64,000 nucleotides of DNA from Tianweitania sediminis (GTDB taxonomy: Bacteria > Pseudomonadota > Alphaproteobacteria > Rhizobiales > Rhizobiaceae), in assembly GCF_017813335.1 (NCBI RefSeq), contig NZ_JAGIYY010000001.1, forward strand, positions 1,290,001-1,354,000, in the 5' to 3' direction. The translations under genes and the position numbers were made by a program. The notes beneath the pieces were generated by a model that was not told the origin of the DNA, did not search any database, and saw only the letters and a program-made list of their open reading frames with translations. Shown here one piece after another: positions 8,044 through 17,212 of this stretch (the stretch's first letter is position 1; every line of letters begins with the position of its first letter).

Positions 8044-9359
8044 TGGATCCTCTGACACTCGGACTTCTGGTTGCCCTGGTAACCGTGGTGGTTCTGTTTT
8101 CCGGCACTTCCGTGGCGGTCGGACTGCTGATCGTTTCGGCCTTTTTTCTTCTTGTGTTTGACGGCACGCGCTCGCTTCAGATGCTGCCAGAAGTGTACTT
8201 CGCCGATCTCAACAGCTTTGCGATTCTGTCGATCCCCATGTTTATCATCATGGGCGCGTCCATCGCTTCCACCCGGGCGGGCGGCGACCTGTTTGAAGCC
8301 ATCGAGCGCTGGATGACGCGCGTGCCCGGCGGCCTCGTGGTGTCCAATCTGGGCGCCTGCGCGTTGTTTTCAGCGATGTCCGGCTCGAGCCCGGCGACCT
8401 GCGCAGCGATCGGCAAGATGGGCATTCCCGAGATGCGCCGGCGCGGTTATTCCGACGAAGTGGCGGCCGGCTCGATTGCCGCCGGTGGCACGCTTGGCAT
8501 CCTGATCCCGCCATCCGTGACGATGATCGTCTACGGCATCGCCACCGAAACGTCGATTGGTCGACTGTTCCTGGCCGGTATCCTGCCGGGTGTCCTGCTC
8601 GTCGGATTGTTCATGGCCTGGACAATCTTCAGCACGTGGCGCAGCGGCGCTATAAACCTTCTGTCACCGCGCACCTATTCTTTGCGGGAGCGCCTGGAAG
8701 TTCTGCCGCGCGTGGTACCCTTCCTTGTTGTGATCGCGGGTGTTCTTTACGCCATGTATGGGGGCATCGCGACGCCCTCAGAGACCGCAGCCGTGGGCGC
8801 GCTTTTGTGCCTGTTGATGGCAATCATCATCTACCGCATGTGGCAGCCCACCGCGCTTTGGGCGGTCTTGCGCGACTCCACGCGCGAGTCGGTCATGATC
8901 CTTTTCATCATGGCTGCGGCCGGCGTGTTCGCCTACATGATGTCGAGCCTGTTCATAACGCAGTCCATTGCGGAATGGATTTCGCAGTTGGACGTGAACC
9001 GCTGGGTTCTGATGGGCGTCATCAACGTCTTTCTGCTGGTGGCGGGCTTCTTTCTGCCGCCTGTGGCCGTGATCCTGATGACAGCGCCGATCCTGCTGCC
9101 CATCCTGACAGCAGCGCAGTTCGACCCCTACTGGTTCGCGGTGATCCTGACCATCAATCTCGAAATCGGCCTGATCACGCCGCCGGTGGGCTTGAACCTT
9201 TACGTCATCAACTCCATCGCGCCCGAGATTTCCCTGAAAACGATCCTCAAGGGATCGATGCCCTATGTGCTTTGCATGGTCGCGGCCATCGTGATCCTGT
9301 GCTTTGTCCCTCAGATCGCAACATGGCTGCCCGACGTCGTCATGGGGCCTGCGATATGA
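8043..9359 (+). CDS. matM: TRAP transporter large permease (DctM family), malonate
   Basis: A 438-residue integral membrane protein with about 12 hydrophobic segments, the DctM transport subunit. The signature SAMSGSSPATCAAIGKMGIPEM (split about residues 115-136) and the later LITPPVGLNLYVI are typical. The ATG at 8043 overlaps the matQ stop by 1 bp. The gene ends in ATGA with the malonyl-CoA decarboxylase gene. It completes the MatPQM sodium-dependent uptake system, which here replaces the single-component MatC carrier known in Rhizobium leguminosarum. Confidence 0.9.
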   Translation: MDPLTLGLLVALVTVVVLFSGTSVAVGLLIVSAFFLLVFDGTRSLQMLPEVYFADLNSFAILSIPMFIIMGASIASTRAGGDLFEAIERWMTRVPGGLVVSNLGACALFSAMSGSSPATCAAIGKMGIPEMRRRGYSDEVAAGSIAAGGTLGILIPPSVTMIVYGIATETSIGRLFLAGILPGVLLVGLFMAWTIFSTWRSGAINLLSPRTYSLRERLEVLPRVVPFLVVIAGVLYAMYGGIATPSETAAVGALLCLLMAIIIYRMWQPTALWAVLRDSTRESVMILFIMAAAGVFAYMMSSLFITQSIAEWISQLDVNRWVLMGVINVFLLVAGFFLPPVAVILMTAPILLPILTAAQFDPYWFAVILTINLEIGLITPPVGLNLYVINSIAPEISLKTILKGSMPYVLCMVAAIVILCFVPQIATWLPDVVMGPAI

Positions 9360-10705
9360 GTGCAAGTCCCGCAACAAAGGCCGGAGGCATGAAAACGACC
9401 AGCTTCTTCGCCGATTTCCTTACAACCCTGCTTGAACGCAGGCCTTGGGCCGAGGCATCCGCGGCTGGCAAGCCGCCCCGCGAGATGTGCGACGCGCTTA
9501 TGTCCAACCATGGCGAGATCTCGGGAATTCGGCTCGCTGGTGCCATCCTGGCACGCTTCGAGACAATGAACGAGGCCGAGCGCATCGCCTTTTTCGAGTA
9601 CCTGACCGAACAGCTCGACGTCGATGCCGACGCGGTGGAAAAGGCAGCGAGGGCGTATCGCGACGAGCCTGACGGGTCCCGTTTGGAAGCGCTCCACAGT
9701 GTCGCAGAGCCGCGCCGCCAAGAACTGCTGCGCCGATTGAACCAGGCGCCGGGCGCCACGGGCCGCCTCGTGCGCATGCGGCTCGATCTGCTTCAACTGA
9801 CCAAAACACATCCCCAGTTTGCGCGAACGGATCTCGACTTCGTTCACCTCTTCAAGTCGTGGTTCAACCGCGGCTTTCTGCTTTTGCGCCACATCGACTG
9901 GCACACGCCGGCCAACATTCTCGAAAAGATCATCGAGTATGAAGCGGTGCACGCCATCAACAACTGGGAGGAATTGCGTCGCCGTCTGCTGCCGCCCGAT
10001 CGTCGCTGCTTCGCCTTTTTTCACCCCGCGATGCCGGATGATCCGCTGATCTTCGTGGAAGTCGCGCTGGTGAATTCCGTTCCGGGCTCCATCCAGGGTC
10101 TGCTCGCCGAAACGCGTGTTCACGTCGAACCACAAGCGGCCGATACTGCCGTGTTCTATTCGATCTCCAACTGCCAGGAAGGCCTGCGTGGTATTTCTTT
10201 CGGCAATTCGTTGATCAAGCAGGTTGTGGAGGAACTCAGCCTTGAACTTCCCTCTCTGCGCAATTTCGTGACTCTTTCGCCCATTCCCGGGCTGGCGCGC
10301 TGGATCGAGGCGTGCGCCGAGGACGGGGACGAGCGCGCCGGACGCGTCTTCCGTGCGTCACGCGAAGAGCCTGGCGCTTTGGAGGAGCTGCGCGCTGAAA
10401 CGCGGCAGCTCGCGGCACTTTACCTTTCCGAAGCAAAGCGCACGGACGGCCTGCCGTTGGACGCGGTAGCGCGCTTTCATCTCGGCAATGGCGCGTTGAT
10501 CCACGACGTGCATGCACTTGCGGACAATTCGCCGAACGGTTTGCGCCAATCCTGCGGCGCGATGGTCAATTACCTTTATGACCTGCGAACAGTGGAACAG
10601 AACCACGAAGACTTTGTCACCGGCCGCGTGGTGGCGAGTTCGCGCGAGATTAAAGCACTGGCGCGAGCCGCATCGGCGGCAAAGGGAAGAAAAGCGAATG
10701 CCTAA
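9356..10705 (+). CDS. matA: Malonyl-CoA decarboxylase
   Basis: A 449-residue cytosolic enzyme converting malonyl-CoA to acetyl-CoA and CO2. It aligns by eye with MatA/MCD: helical N-terminal domain (residues 1-150), then the conserved stretch beginning FVHLFKSWFNRGFLLLRHID (about 159-178), the FFHPAMPDDPLIFVEVAL segment, and the SISNCQEGLRGISFGNSLIK catalytic region with FVTLSPIPG (about residues 260-310). The start at 9356 gives an ATGA overlap with matM. It works after malonyl-CoA synthetase, encoded next with an 8-bp overlap. Confidence 0.93.
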   Translation: MSASPATKAGGMKTTSFFADFLTTLLERRPWAEASAAGKPPREMCDALMSNHGEISGIRLAGAILARFETMNEAERIAFFEYLTEQLDVDADAVEKAARAYRDEPDGSRLEALHSVAEPRRQELLRRLNQAPGATGRLVRMRLDLLQLTKTHPQFARTDLDFVHLFKSWFNRGFLLLRHIDWHTPANILEKIIEYEAVHAINNWEELRRRLLPPDRRCFAFFHPAMPDDPLIFVEVALVNSVPGSIQGLLAETRVHVEPQAADTAVFYSISNCQEGLRGISFGNSLIKQVVEELSLELPSLRNFVTLSPIPGLARWIEACAEDGDERAGRVFRASREEPGALEELRAETRQLAALYLSEAKRTDGLPLDAVARFHLGNGALIHDVHALADNSPNGLRQSCGAMVNYLYDLRTVEQNHEDFVTGRVVASSREIKALARAASAAKGRKANA

Positions 10706-12215
10706 CCTGCTCTATGACGCCCTGTTTTCGCCGCTGGCGGAGCGCGACACGCCCTTCCTCCATCTCGCGCAAGGCCAGACCATCAGTGGCCGAACTTTCC
10801 ACGACCTTGTGCTCCATTTCGCGGCGGCTCTCCAGGCAATCGGTCTCGCGCCAGGTGACCGTCTGGCGATGCAGGCTGCGAAGTCACCGGAAGCGCTTGC
10901 CCTTTACGGCGCAGCGGTCGCGGCGGGCGTCGTGTTTCTGCCGTTGAACACAGCCTATACTGCCGATGAAGTGGCGTATTTCGTGGAAAACTCCGGCGCA
11001 AGGCTGCTGCTGGGCGACAGCGCCAATGCCGCCACGCTTCAGCCAGTGGCGCAGCGCACAGGGGCGCGTTTCCATACGCTGGATGCCGATGGCAGCGGCT
11101 CCTTCTCATCGTTTGCTCAAGAAGCAAAGCACAGGTTCACGCCGGTTGATCTTGGCGAAGATGACCTTGCGGCTTTCCTTTACACGTCCGGCACCACCGG
11201 GCGCTCCAAAGGCGCCATGTTGACCCAGGGCAACCTCCTTTCGAACGCCGAGGTGCTTGTAAGGGAATGGCGGTTCACCGCGGACGATGTGTTGCTCCAC
11301 GCCCTGCCGATCTTCCACACGCACGGGTTGTTCGTGGCGTCGAACGTCGTTTTGCTGAGCGGCGGCTCGATGAACTTCCTGCCGAGCTTTACGATCGAGA
11401 GCGTCCTGTCCGCCTTGCCACAGGCCACCAGCATGATGGGGGTGCCGACCTTCTACACTCGGCTTTTGGACGAGCCCCGTTTCGATCGGGCACTCGTTCA
11501 ACATATGCGGCTTTTCACCTCCGGTTCGGCGCCGTTGCTTGCCGAAACCCACACGGCTTTCGAGAAACGCACGGGACACAAGATCCTCGAGCGCTACGGA
11601 ATGACCGAAACCAACATGAACACGTCCAATCCCTATGAGGGCGACCGTCGACCCGGAACAGTTGGCTTGCCCTTGCCGGGTGTGGAACTCAAGATCACCG
11701 ACCCGGCCACCGGCGAAGCTTTGCCTCAGGGGGAAGCCGGCATGATCGAGGTGCGCGGCCCAAACGTCTTCAAGGGCTATTGGCAGATGCCGGAGAAAAC
11801 GAGGGAGGAACTGCGCGACGACGGGTTCTTCATCACGGGTGATATCGGCCAGATCGACGCGGACGGCTATGTCAGCATCGTCGGCCGCCAAAAAGACCTC
11901 ATCATCACCGGCGGCTACAATGTGTATCCCAAGGAAATCGAACTCATCATCGATGAACAACCAGGCGTGCTGGAATCAGCCGTGATCGGCTTGCCGCATC
12001 CCGACTTCGGCGAAGCTGTGGCTTGCGTCGTCGTGCCGGAAAAAGGCGCCGCGCTCGACCCTGATGCGCTGGGTGCTTCCATCAGAACTCGGATGGCGCG
12101 CTTCAAGCAGCCAAAGGCGATCTTTGTTGTGGATGCGCTGCCGCGCAACACGATGGGCAAGGTCCAAAAGAACGTTCTGCGCGAAACCTACAAGGCACAG
12201 TTTGCGACCGGATGA
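10698..12215 (+). CDS. matB: Malonyl-CoA synthetase
   Basis: A 505-residue AMP-forming acyl-CoA synthetase that activates malonate with ATP and CoA. Motifs: P-loop YTSGTTGRSKGAML (about residues 160-173), the GMTETNMN region (about 306), hinge RQKDLIITGGYNVYPKEIE, and the C-terminal catalytic lysine in LPRNTMGKVQK. The start at 10698 (MPNLLYDALF) has GGGAAG upstream and overlaps matA by 8 bp. With MatA it turns imported malonate into acetyl-CoA. It is the last gene of the operon, followed by a terminator-like structure. Confidence 0.93.
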   Translation: MPNLLYDALFSPLAERDTPFLHLAQGQTISGRTFHDLVLHFAAALQAIGLAPGDRLAMQAAKSPEALALYGAAVAAGVVFLPLNTAYTADEVAYFVENSGARLLLGDSANAATLQPVAQRTGARFHTLDADGSGSFSSFAQEAKHRFTPVDLGEDDLAAFLYTSGTTGRSKGAMLTQGNLLSNAEVLVREWRFTADDVLLHALPIFHTHGLFVASNVVLLSGGSMNFLPSFTIESVLSALPQATSMMGVPTFYTRLLDEPRFDRALVQHMRLFTSGSAPLLAETHTAFEKRTGHKILERYGMTETNMNTSNPYEGDRRPGTVGLPLPGVELKITDPATGEALPQGEAGMIEVRGPNVFKGYWQMPEKTREELRDDGFFITGDIGQIDADGYVSIVGRQKDLIITGGYNVYPKEIELIIDEQPGVLESAVIGLPHPDFGEAVACVVVPEKGAALDPDALGASIRTRMARFKQPKAIFVVDALPRNTMGKVQKNVLRETYKAQFATG

Positions 12216-12224
12216 GAGATGCTT

Positions 12225-12269
12225 CGGGCGTCGATAACGGAGGTGCCAAACGCCCGGCCGTTCTTTTTG
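12225..12269 (+). terminator. Candidate terminator of the malonate operon
   Basis: CGGGCGT (12225-12231) can pair with ACGCCCG (12250-12256), and AACGG (12236-12240) with CCGTT (12258-12262), the latter followed directly by CTTTTTG. The second pairing plus T run fits a rho-independent terminator. The two pairings exclude each other, so the fold is uncertain. Confidence 0.55.
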
Positions 12270-12355
12270 CCTGACACTGCTGCTCGACCGTCCTAGCTAG
12301 TGTGGATGTTTCTCTTGTTCGCAGGAGGGTACACCAAGCAGGTTGAGCGGATACG

Positions 12356-13234
12356 ATGACAGTGGAAAATCAAGAAAGCAGTGAGCCGGACCGACGGTCT
12401 TCAACAGAGCCAACCGTTTCGGCGCTGCTTGAAGCGCGTCAGCGGGGCCAAAAGTCTGAGCGCGTACCCCACGCTCCCTGGCGTCAGCGCCTTCGCGACC
12501 TTTACATTGGCACCGACAGGCGCGCGATCCGCTTTCAATGGGCGGTGGCGAGCATCGACCTCGTGATCATCGTGTTCTTCATCCTGAGCCCCGTACTTCA
12601 GGATCTTGAAGCCTTTCTTTGGCTCGACTACACGGTGGCGCTGCTCCTGACACTCGATCTTGCGGCGCGTGCCTTCGCTGCCAATGACTTCAAACGCTGG
12701 CTGCGACGGCCCGTGGTTTTGGTGGACCTTGTTGTCCTGGCCACACTTCTTGCACCGCTTTGGCTCGTTAACCTCGGCTTCCTGCGGGTCCTTCGCCTTT
12801 GGTCGCTGTCGCAAAACGACATCTTCTGGCGATCCTTGCGCCGGCGCGGGTACCGTGAGTGGGAGGATGTCGGCCGGGCCGGGATCAACCTGATCACCTG
12901 CTTGTTCGTGATCACCGGCTTCATCTACACCTTCTTCGCTAGGCCCGGCTCCGGCATCGAAGGCTGGGTGGACGCGCTCTACTACACTGTGGCAACGATC
13001 ACCACGACAGGGTTTGGCGACATCACGCTGCCTGGAACGGCCGGCAAGCTGACCTCGATCGTCGCGATGATCGTGGGCATTTCGCTGTTCGTGCGGCTCG
13101 CGCAGGCCCTATTCCGGCCCTACAAGGTGTCGTTTCGCTGCCCGCAATGCGCCTTGCTGCGCCACGAGCCAGACGCCGTTCATTGCAAGGCTTGCGGCCA
13201 CCTCCTGGCAATTCCGAATTCAGGCACGGGCTGA
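12356..13234 (+). CDS. Potassium-channel-like membrane protein with C-terminal zinc ribbon
   Basis: A 292-residue protein of the voltage-gated-like ion channel family. Hydrophobic segments lie around residues 62-80, 88-108, 118-140, 176-195 and 232-252. The pore helix and selectivity filter are TTTGFGD (216-222), a TTGFGD variant of the usual TVGYGD. Two or three arginines (FLRVLRLW, 142-149) stand where a voltage sensor would be, so gating by voltage is doubtful. The cytosolic tail has a rubredoxin-type zinc ribbon with Cys262, 265, 277 and 280. The start has only a weak AGCGG site. The gene stands alone and converges on the MscS gene. Confidence 0.8.
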   Translation: MTVENQESSEPDRRSSTEPTVSALLEARQRGQKSERVPHAPWRQRLRDLYIGTDRRAIRFQWAVASIDLVIIVFFILSPVLQDLEAFLWLDYTVALLLTLDLAARAFAANDFKRWLRRPVVLVDLVVLATLLAPLWLVNLGFLRVLRLWSLSQNDIFWRSLRRRGYREWEDVGRAGINLITCLFVITGFIYTFFARPGSGIEGWVDALYYTVATITTTGFGDITLPGTAGKLTSIVAMIVGISLFVRLAQALFRPYKVSFRCPQCALLRHEPDAVHCKACGHLLAIPNSGTG

Positions 13235-13264
13235 TCGCACGGCGATCGCCCTGCAGCCCAGGCT

Positions 13265-15478
13265 TCAGGATTCCGGATGGTCCACGGTTGGCCGATCTGA
13301 AACATCGCTCCCTTGCGCAACCTGGCGCCTTGGCTTCGGGAGGATGTCGCCCGCGTTCGGGTCCGCCATGTGGTAGGTGACCTGCGGGAAGGGGATTTCG
13401 ATGCCGTGACGATCGAAGGCATCCTTGATGAGCTCGTTGTATTTGCGGCCGAGCGCCCATTGCGCCCCCGGCGCGGTCTTGATGCGTGCCCGCACGGTGA
13501 TGGCAGAGTCGCCGAACAGTGTGATGCCGTGCATCTCCAGCGGTTCCAGCACCGAGTCCTTGAAGTCCGTTTCCATCAGGTGATCGAAGGCTTCATGCAT
13601 GGCCGTGCGGACGTTGTTGATGTCGCTGTCATAGGCAACGCCAATCTCGGCCATGTGGAAGGAGAACCCCTTCATTGAGTTCGACACCATGTCGACGGAG
13701 GAGAACGGAATGAGATGCAGCGTTCCATCGAGCGAGCGGATCGACACAGAGCGGATCGTCAGCTTCTCGACCACGCCGGACTTCCCGCCGGCTTCCACCA
13801 CGTCGCCCTCGTTCATGATGTTCTCCAACTGGATGAAGATGCCGGTGATGATGTCCTGCACAAACTTCTGGGCGCCGAAGCCGATGGCGAGACCCAGAAC
13901 ACCCGCGCCGGCAAGCAGCGGTGCGATGTTGATGCCGACCTGAGCCAAAGCAAGCATGACCACGAACACCGCAAGAGCGATGGTCGAGGCGTTGCGGAAC
14001 AACGAAAGCAGGGTCTTTTCGCGCGCTGTCGGCACGGTGCCGAAGTTGGGGTTCAGCCGATACTCGACCCATGAGGAAAGGGCGAGGTAGATGACAAAGC
14101 CGACCAACAGGATGATCAGGGCCGAAAGCACCGACCCAGTGACGCGCTGACCTGTTTCGCTGGCCGCCCAGCCCAGGAAGTCGATCAATCCCCAAGCCTG
14201 TGCAATGGCGATCACGATGCCGATCAGGACGACCGTCCTGACGACTTGCATCACACGAGGCACAAAGGCGTGCAGCCTTGCTTCAAGCAGGGGCAGCCGT
14301 GCTTTCACGTCGTCGGGAAGGCGAACGCCGACATGGATGAAGCGGGAGATGAACGAGATGATCAGCACGCCAACGAGAACGGACAGAATGGACTGCACCG
14401 TGGCGCCAAGCATAAAGGGCAGCGCTTCTTCCGGGTTGGCGAGCCAAACCACGAAGATCGCGACAAGGTAAGCAATGGCCAGGATGTGCCAATAGGCGCC
14501 GATCAGTGCCAACGTTCGGGAAAGCGCATCATGCCGGCCGTTCTCGGCACGCCACTTCAGCGCGCGGCGCACCGCCGTCTTGTTTTGCAGGATGATCAGC
14601 ACGCCGATCACCAGCGCCGTCAGCATCGCCAAGACGCGCAACGCCTGGGCCGCCGCCAGGCTTACGCCATCCGCCACGATTGGCGCGAAGAACATGAACG
14701 AATACCCGATCAGGCCCACCAGGCGCGACGCCCAGAAGTACCAGTAGGCGGCGGTGGTGTCGCTCATCGCGGCGAAGCGCAAGGAAGCATTGCTTGGCTG
14801 CAGAACCAGCCGAAGGAGCACTTTGGTAGCCTCGACCACGAGGAACGCATTCAAGAGCAGCGTCTGATTGATGCCCATGCTGCCAGTCGGGCCGCCGAGA
14901 AAATAAAGCGACACGGCATAGCCCATCGCCCAAGCTGCGAGGACGGCGCCAGCATCGATGATGAGGGCAATCACCGCTGCCACGATCCGCGGCAACCATC
15001 TTCGCCCGGATGCGCGAGCGCCGAGCGCCCGTTCGATACGCGTCGCAACGGCGCGGAGGAGAAAGAAGCCGACAAGCAGCACAAGGGCAAGAACCACAAC
15101 ATTGGTCATTGCCCTTAAAAACTGGGCATAGTCCTGGCTTGTAGAGCGCGCTACGACCTCGCCGATCTCTGCGGTCAGGTCGACAGCAGCCGCAACCGTG
15201 TCGGACGCGCTTTCAGCGATGTTGCGGGTGTATTCCGCGATCTGCCTGGCGATCGTTGGCTCGAAGCTCTCCTCCGCCGCTTCTGCGGCAGAGGGCGGTT
15301 CGGCGCTTCGAAGCCGCTCGATCAGCTGGTTGCGCGTTGTTTCGTTTTCCAGGAGCCGGATCAGGTCCTCAACCCCGGCTTCCGCTTGCATGGGCTCTGC
15401 TGGTGGCTGCGGCATCTGTGCCCAGATCGGGCTCGTCATGAACAGGAAAACAAGCAATGTGCGGAAGATCAGAGACAT
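13265..15478 (-). CDS. Large mechanosensitive channel of the MscS family
   Basis: A 737-residue inner-membrane protein: signal peptide (MSLIFRTLLVFLFMTSPIWA), a charged periplasmic segment (about 25-110), about ten membrane segments, then the conserved MscS core. The core has the pore-lining helix (LLAGAGVLGLAIGFGAQKFV, about residues 513-532), the beta domain (GDVVEAGGKSGVVEKLTIRS) and the C-terminal alpha/beta domain ending near VTYHMADPNAGD. It is longer than MscS (about 286 residues) and resembles YbdG/YbiO-type members. Such channels release solutes on osmotic downshock. It is transcribed alone. The ribosome site is weak. Confidence 0.9.
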   Translation of the reverse strand: MSLIFRTLLVFLFMTSPIWAQMPQPPAEPMQAEAGVEDLIRLLENETTRNQLIERLRSAEPPSAAEAAEESFEPTIARQIAEYTRNIAESASDTVAAAVDLTAEIGEVVARSTSQDYAQFLRAMTNVVVLALVLLVGFFLLRAVATRIERALGARASGRRWLPRIVAAVIALIIDAGAVLAAWAMGYAVSLYFLGGPTGSMGINQTLLLNAFLVVEATKVLLRLVLQPSNASLRFAAMSDTTAAYWYFWASRLVGLIGYSFMFFAPIVADGVSLAAAQALRVLAMLTALVIGVLIILQNKTAVRRALKWRAENGRHDALSRTLALIGAYWHILAIAYLVAIFVVWLANPEEALPFMLGATVQSILSVLVGVLIISFISRFIHVGVRLPDDVKARLPLLEARLHAFVPRVMQVVRTVVLIGIVIAIAQAWGLIDFLGWAASETGQRVTGSVLSALIILLVGFVIYLALSSWVEYRLNPNFGTVPTAREKTLLSLFRNASTIALAVFVVMLALAQVGINIAPLLAGAGVLGLAIGFGAQKFVQDIITGIFIQLENIMNEGDVVEAGGKSGVVEKLTIRSVSIRSLDGTLHLIPFSSVDMVSNSMKGFSFHMAEIGVAYDSDINNVRTAMHEAFDHLMETDFKDSVLEPLEMHGITLFGDSAITVRARIKTAPGAQWALGRKYNELIKDAFDRHGIEIPFPQVTYHMADPNAGDILPKPRRQVAQGSDVSDRPTVDHPES

Positions 15479-15680
15479 GAAAGCGGCAATCTGCTTCTCG
15501 ATTCGGCACGGATGAGGCTGCGGTGCCTTCCTACGTCAAACGGCTGGGGATCAAAACCCGGGGCGTTCGCCCGATGAAGATCGGATGGTCGCGCGATGTG
15601 TCAGCCAGCGGCGTGCGGCCGCCTCTACGCGCGAAATCGGACGCAATTTCGACGTCCGGCTTTGCAGTGTTGATCCTCGG

Positions 15681-16448
15681 TTACCGTGCCCGGCTGCGCC
15701 AAACCAGAAGTCGCGCTTCAAGCAAACCGATGGCGATGGCGGTGAAATAGCCAAGAAGGCCAAGCAGGATCACGCCGGCGTAAAGGTCCGGTGCGCGGAA
15801 AGACCGGGCAGCAAGGAGGATCCAGTTGCCGAGCCCGTCGCGGCCGGCAATCATCTCGCACACCACGGAAAGGATCAGCGCCACGGTCAGGCCGAGGCGC
15901 ATGCCAGCAAGGATATCAGGACTGGCGGAAGGTAGCGCAATCTTGGCGATCACGGTTGCGCGCGACAGCCTCAATGCGCGGCCGACTTCATAAAGCCGCG
16001 GCTCCACGGCTGCAAAGCCATGGATGGTGGCGAGCAGCACCGGCCACAGCGCGCCGAAGGCAATCACGGCAAGGACCATCCCGTCAGAAAGGCCGAGCAC
16101 GGCGATTGCCACGGGAATGGTGGCCGAAGCGGGAAGGGGACGCAGAAACTCCAGCATCGGCGCGAGGTAAGCGCGGAGCTTCGGCGACGTGCCGATGGCC
16201 GCGCCAAGCGCAACGCCGATCAGCGACGCAATCAGCCAGCCCCAGAACATGCGTTCAACCGTTGCTAGGAACTTGACGCCGAGGTCGCCCGTGGTGAAGC
16301 CGCGCACCAGCGACGTCCAGGCGCGGTCTGGTCCCGGCAGGAAAACGGGGCTCACGAGCTTGTAGTCGGCCACCAGCTTCCAGGCCAACACGAACAAGGC
16401 TGTAACCAAGAAGCTTGCAAGCAGCGACAGAAGGCGAGACCATTTCAT
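15681..16448 (-). CDS. ABC transporter permease (nitrate/sulfonate/taurine type), second
   Basis: A 255-residue permease of the SsuC/TauC family with a signal-anchor start (MKWSRLLSLLASFLVTALFV) and the coupling segment AVEPRLYEVGRALRLSRATV (about residues 150-169). It is last in a five-gene minus-strand operon and overlaps the preceding permease gene as ATGA. Two non-identical permeases imply a heterodimeric membrane channel. The substrate is unknown. Divergent genes encode FAH-type and cyclase-type hydrolases, so the ligand is probably a ring or acyl compound they act on. Confidence 0.87.
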   Translation of the reverse strand: MKWSRLLSLLASFLVTALFVLAWKLVADYKLVSPVFLPGPDRAWTSLVRGFTTGDLGVKFLATVERMFWGWLIASLIGVALGAAIGTSPKLRAYLAPMLEFLRPLPASATIPVAIAVLGLSDGMVLAVIAFGALWPVLLATIHGFAAVEPRLYEVGRALRLSRATVIAKIALPSASPDILAGMRLGLTVALILSVVCEMIAGRDGLGNWILLAARSFRAPDLYAGVILLGLLGYFTAIAIGLLEARLLVWRSRAR

Positions 16449-17212
16449 GCGCCGGCGGCCTCCACTTGTGCCGCCCTACCGAACAAGCGCTTTTCCGCAA
16501 AGGCGAGCGTGGCGTTCAGGCTCCAGCCGACTACCCCGATCCACACGAGATAAGCCAGCATCAGATCAGGCTGCAGCCCTTGCTGAGCCACGAGAATGCC
16601 GTAGCCAAGTCCGAGCGGATTGGCTGCAATTTCGACCGTGACCGCCACCACCAAGGCAATGGCGGCGGCGAGCCTGACCGCTACCATGATGCGCGGCAGG
16701 GCGGCCGGCAGCACGATCTTGGCGATACGCTGGGTCGTGGACAGGCGTAGCGCACGCGCGACTTCGATCAAGCGGGGCTCGATCCCTGCCATGGCGGCGC
16801 GGGTCAGGATCATCACCGGCCACAAGCAGGAGAAGGCGACGATCGCAATTTCCATGCTGTAGCCGAAGCCAAACACCAGCATGGCAATCGGCAGCACCGC
16901 AACCGAAGGGATGGGGCGGATCGCTTCAACGGTGACTTCCATCAGCCGGTTGACGATAGGGATTAGGCCGAAGATCATCCCCAGAAGAAGACCGAGCAGG
17001 CCGCCGAGGAGGAGGCCTGCTCCGGCGCTTGCCAGGGTGTCGCGGGTTGCAACCAGCATAGAGCCGTCAAACAGCGCCCGCAGGAGCGCCGCGAGGATGT
17101 CGCTTGGCGCAGCAAGCGACATGGAGGTGGTGTTCGACAGGCGCATGGCGATCTCGGCGGCCACGATCAGCGCCGCCGGTACGACAAGCCCCTTCCACCA
17201 GCTGCGTTTCAT
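16445..17212 (-). CDS. ABC transporter permease (nitrate/sulfonate/taurine type), first
   Basis: A 255-residue SsuC/TauC-family permease with about six membrane segments and the coupling loop AGIEPRLIEVARALRLSTTQ (about residues 145-164). It overlaps the ATPase gene upstream and the second permease gene downstream by 4 bp each (ATGA). It shares clear similarity with the second permease (PRLxEVxRALRLS), so the pair probably arose by duplication. Function follows from the operon: membrane part of an uptake system with the binding protein at 18692-19627. Confidence 0.87.
   Translation of the reverse strand: MKRSWWKGLVVPAALIVAAEIAMRLSNTTSMSLAAPSDILAALLRALFDGSMLVATRDTLASAGAGLLLGGLLGLLLGMIFGLIPIVNRLMEVTVEAIRPIPSVAVLPIAMLVFGFGYSMEIAIVAFSCLWPVMILTRAAMAGIEPRLIEVARALRLSTTQRIAKIVLPAALPRIMVAVRLAAAIALVVAVTVEIAANPLGLGYGILVAQQGLQPDLMLAYLVWIGVVGWSLNATLAFAEKRLFGRAAQVEAAGA

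Noticed and set aside
8636-9355. Extension of the malonyl-CoA decarboxylase frame into matM
   Set aside because: The frame is open by chance. The ATGA overlap start at 9356 gives the normal family length.
15479-15680. Terminator for the taurine-type ABC operon in the gap before mscS
   Set aside because: The best stem on the minus strand (GGGC-GAAC-GCCC near 15570) is only 4 bp. I see no convincing terminator or gene in this gap.
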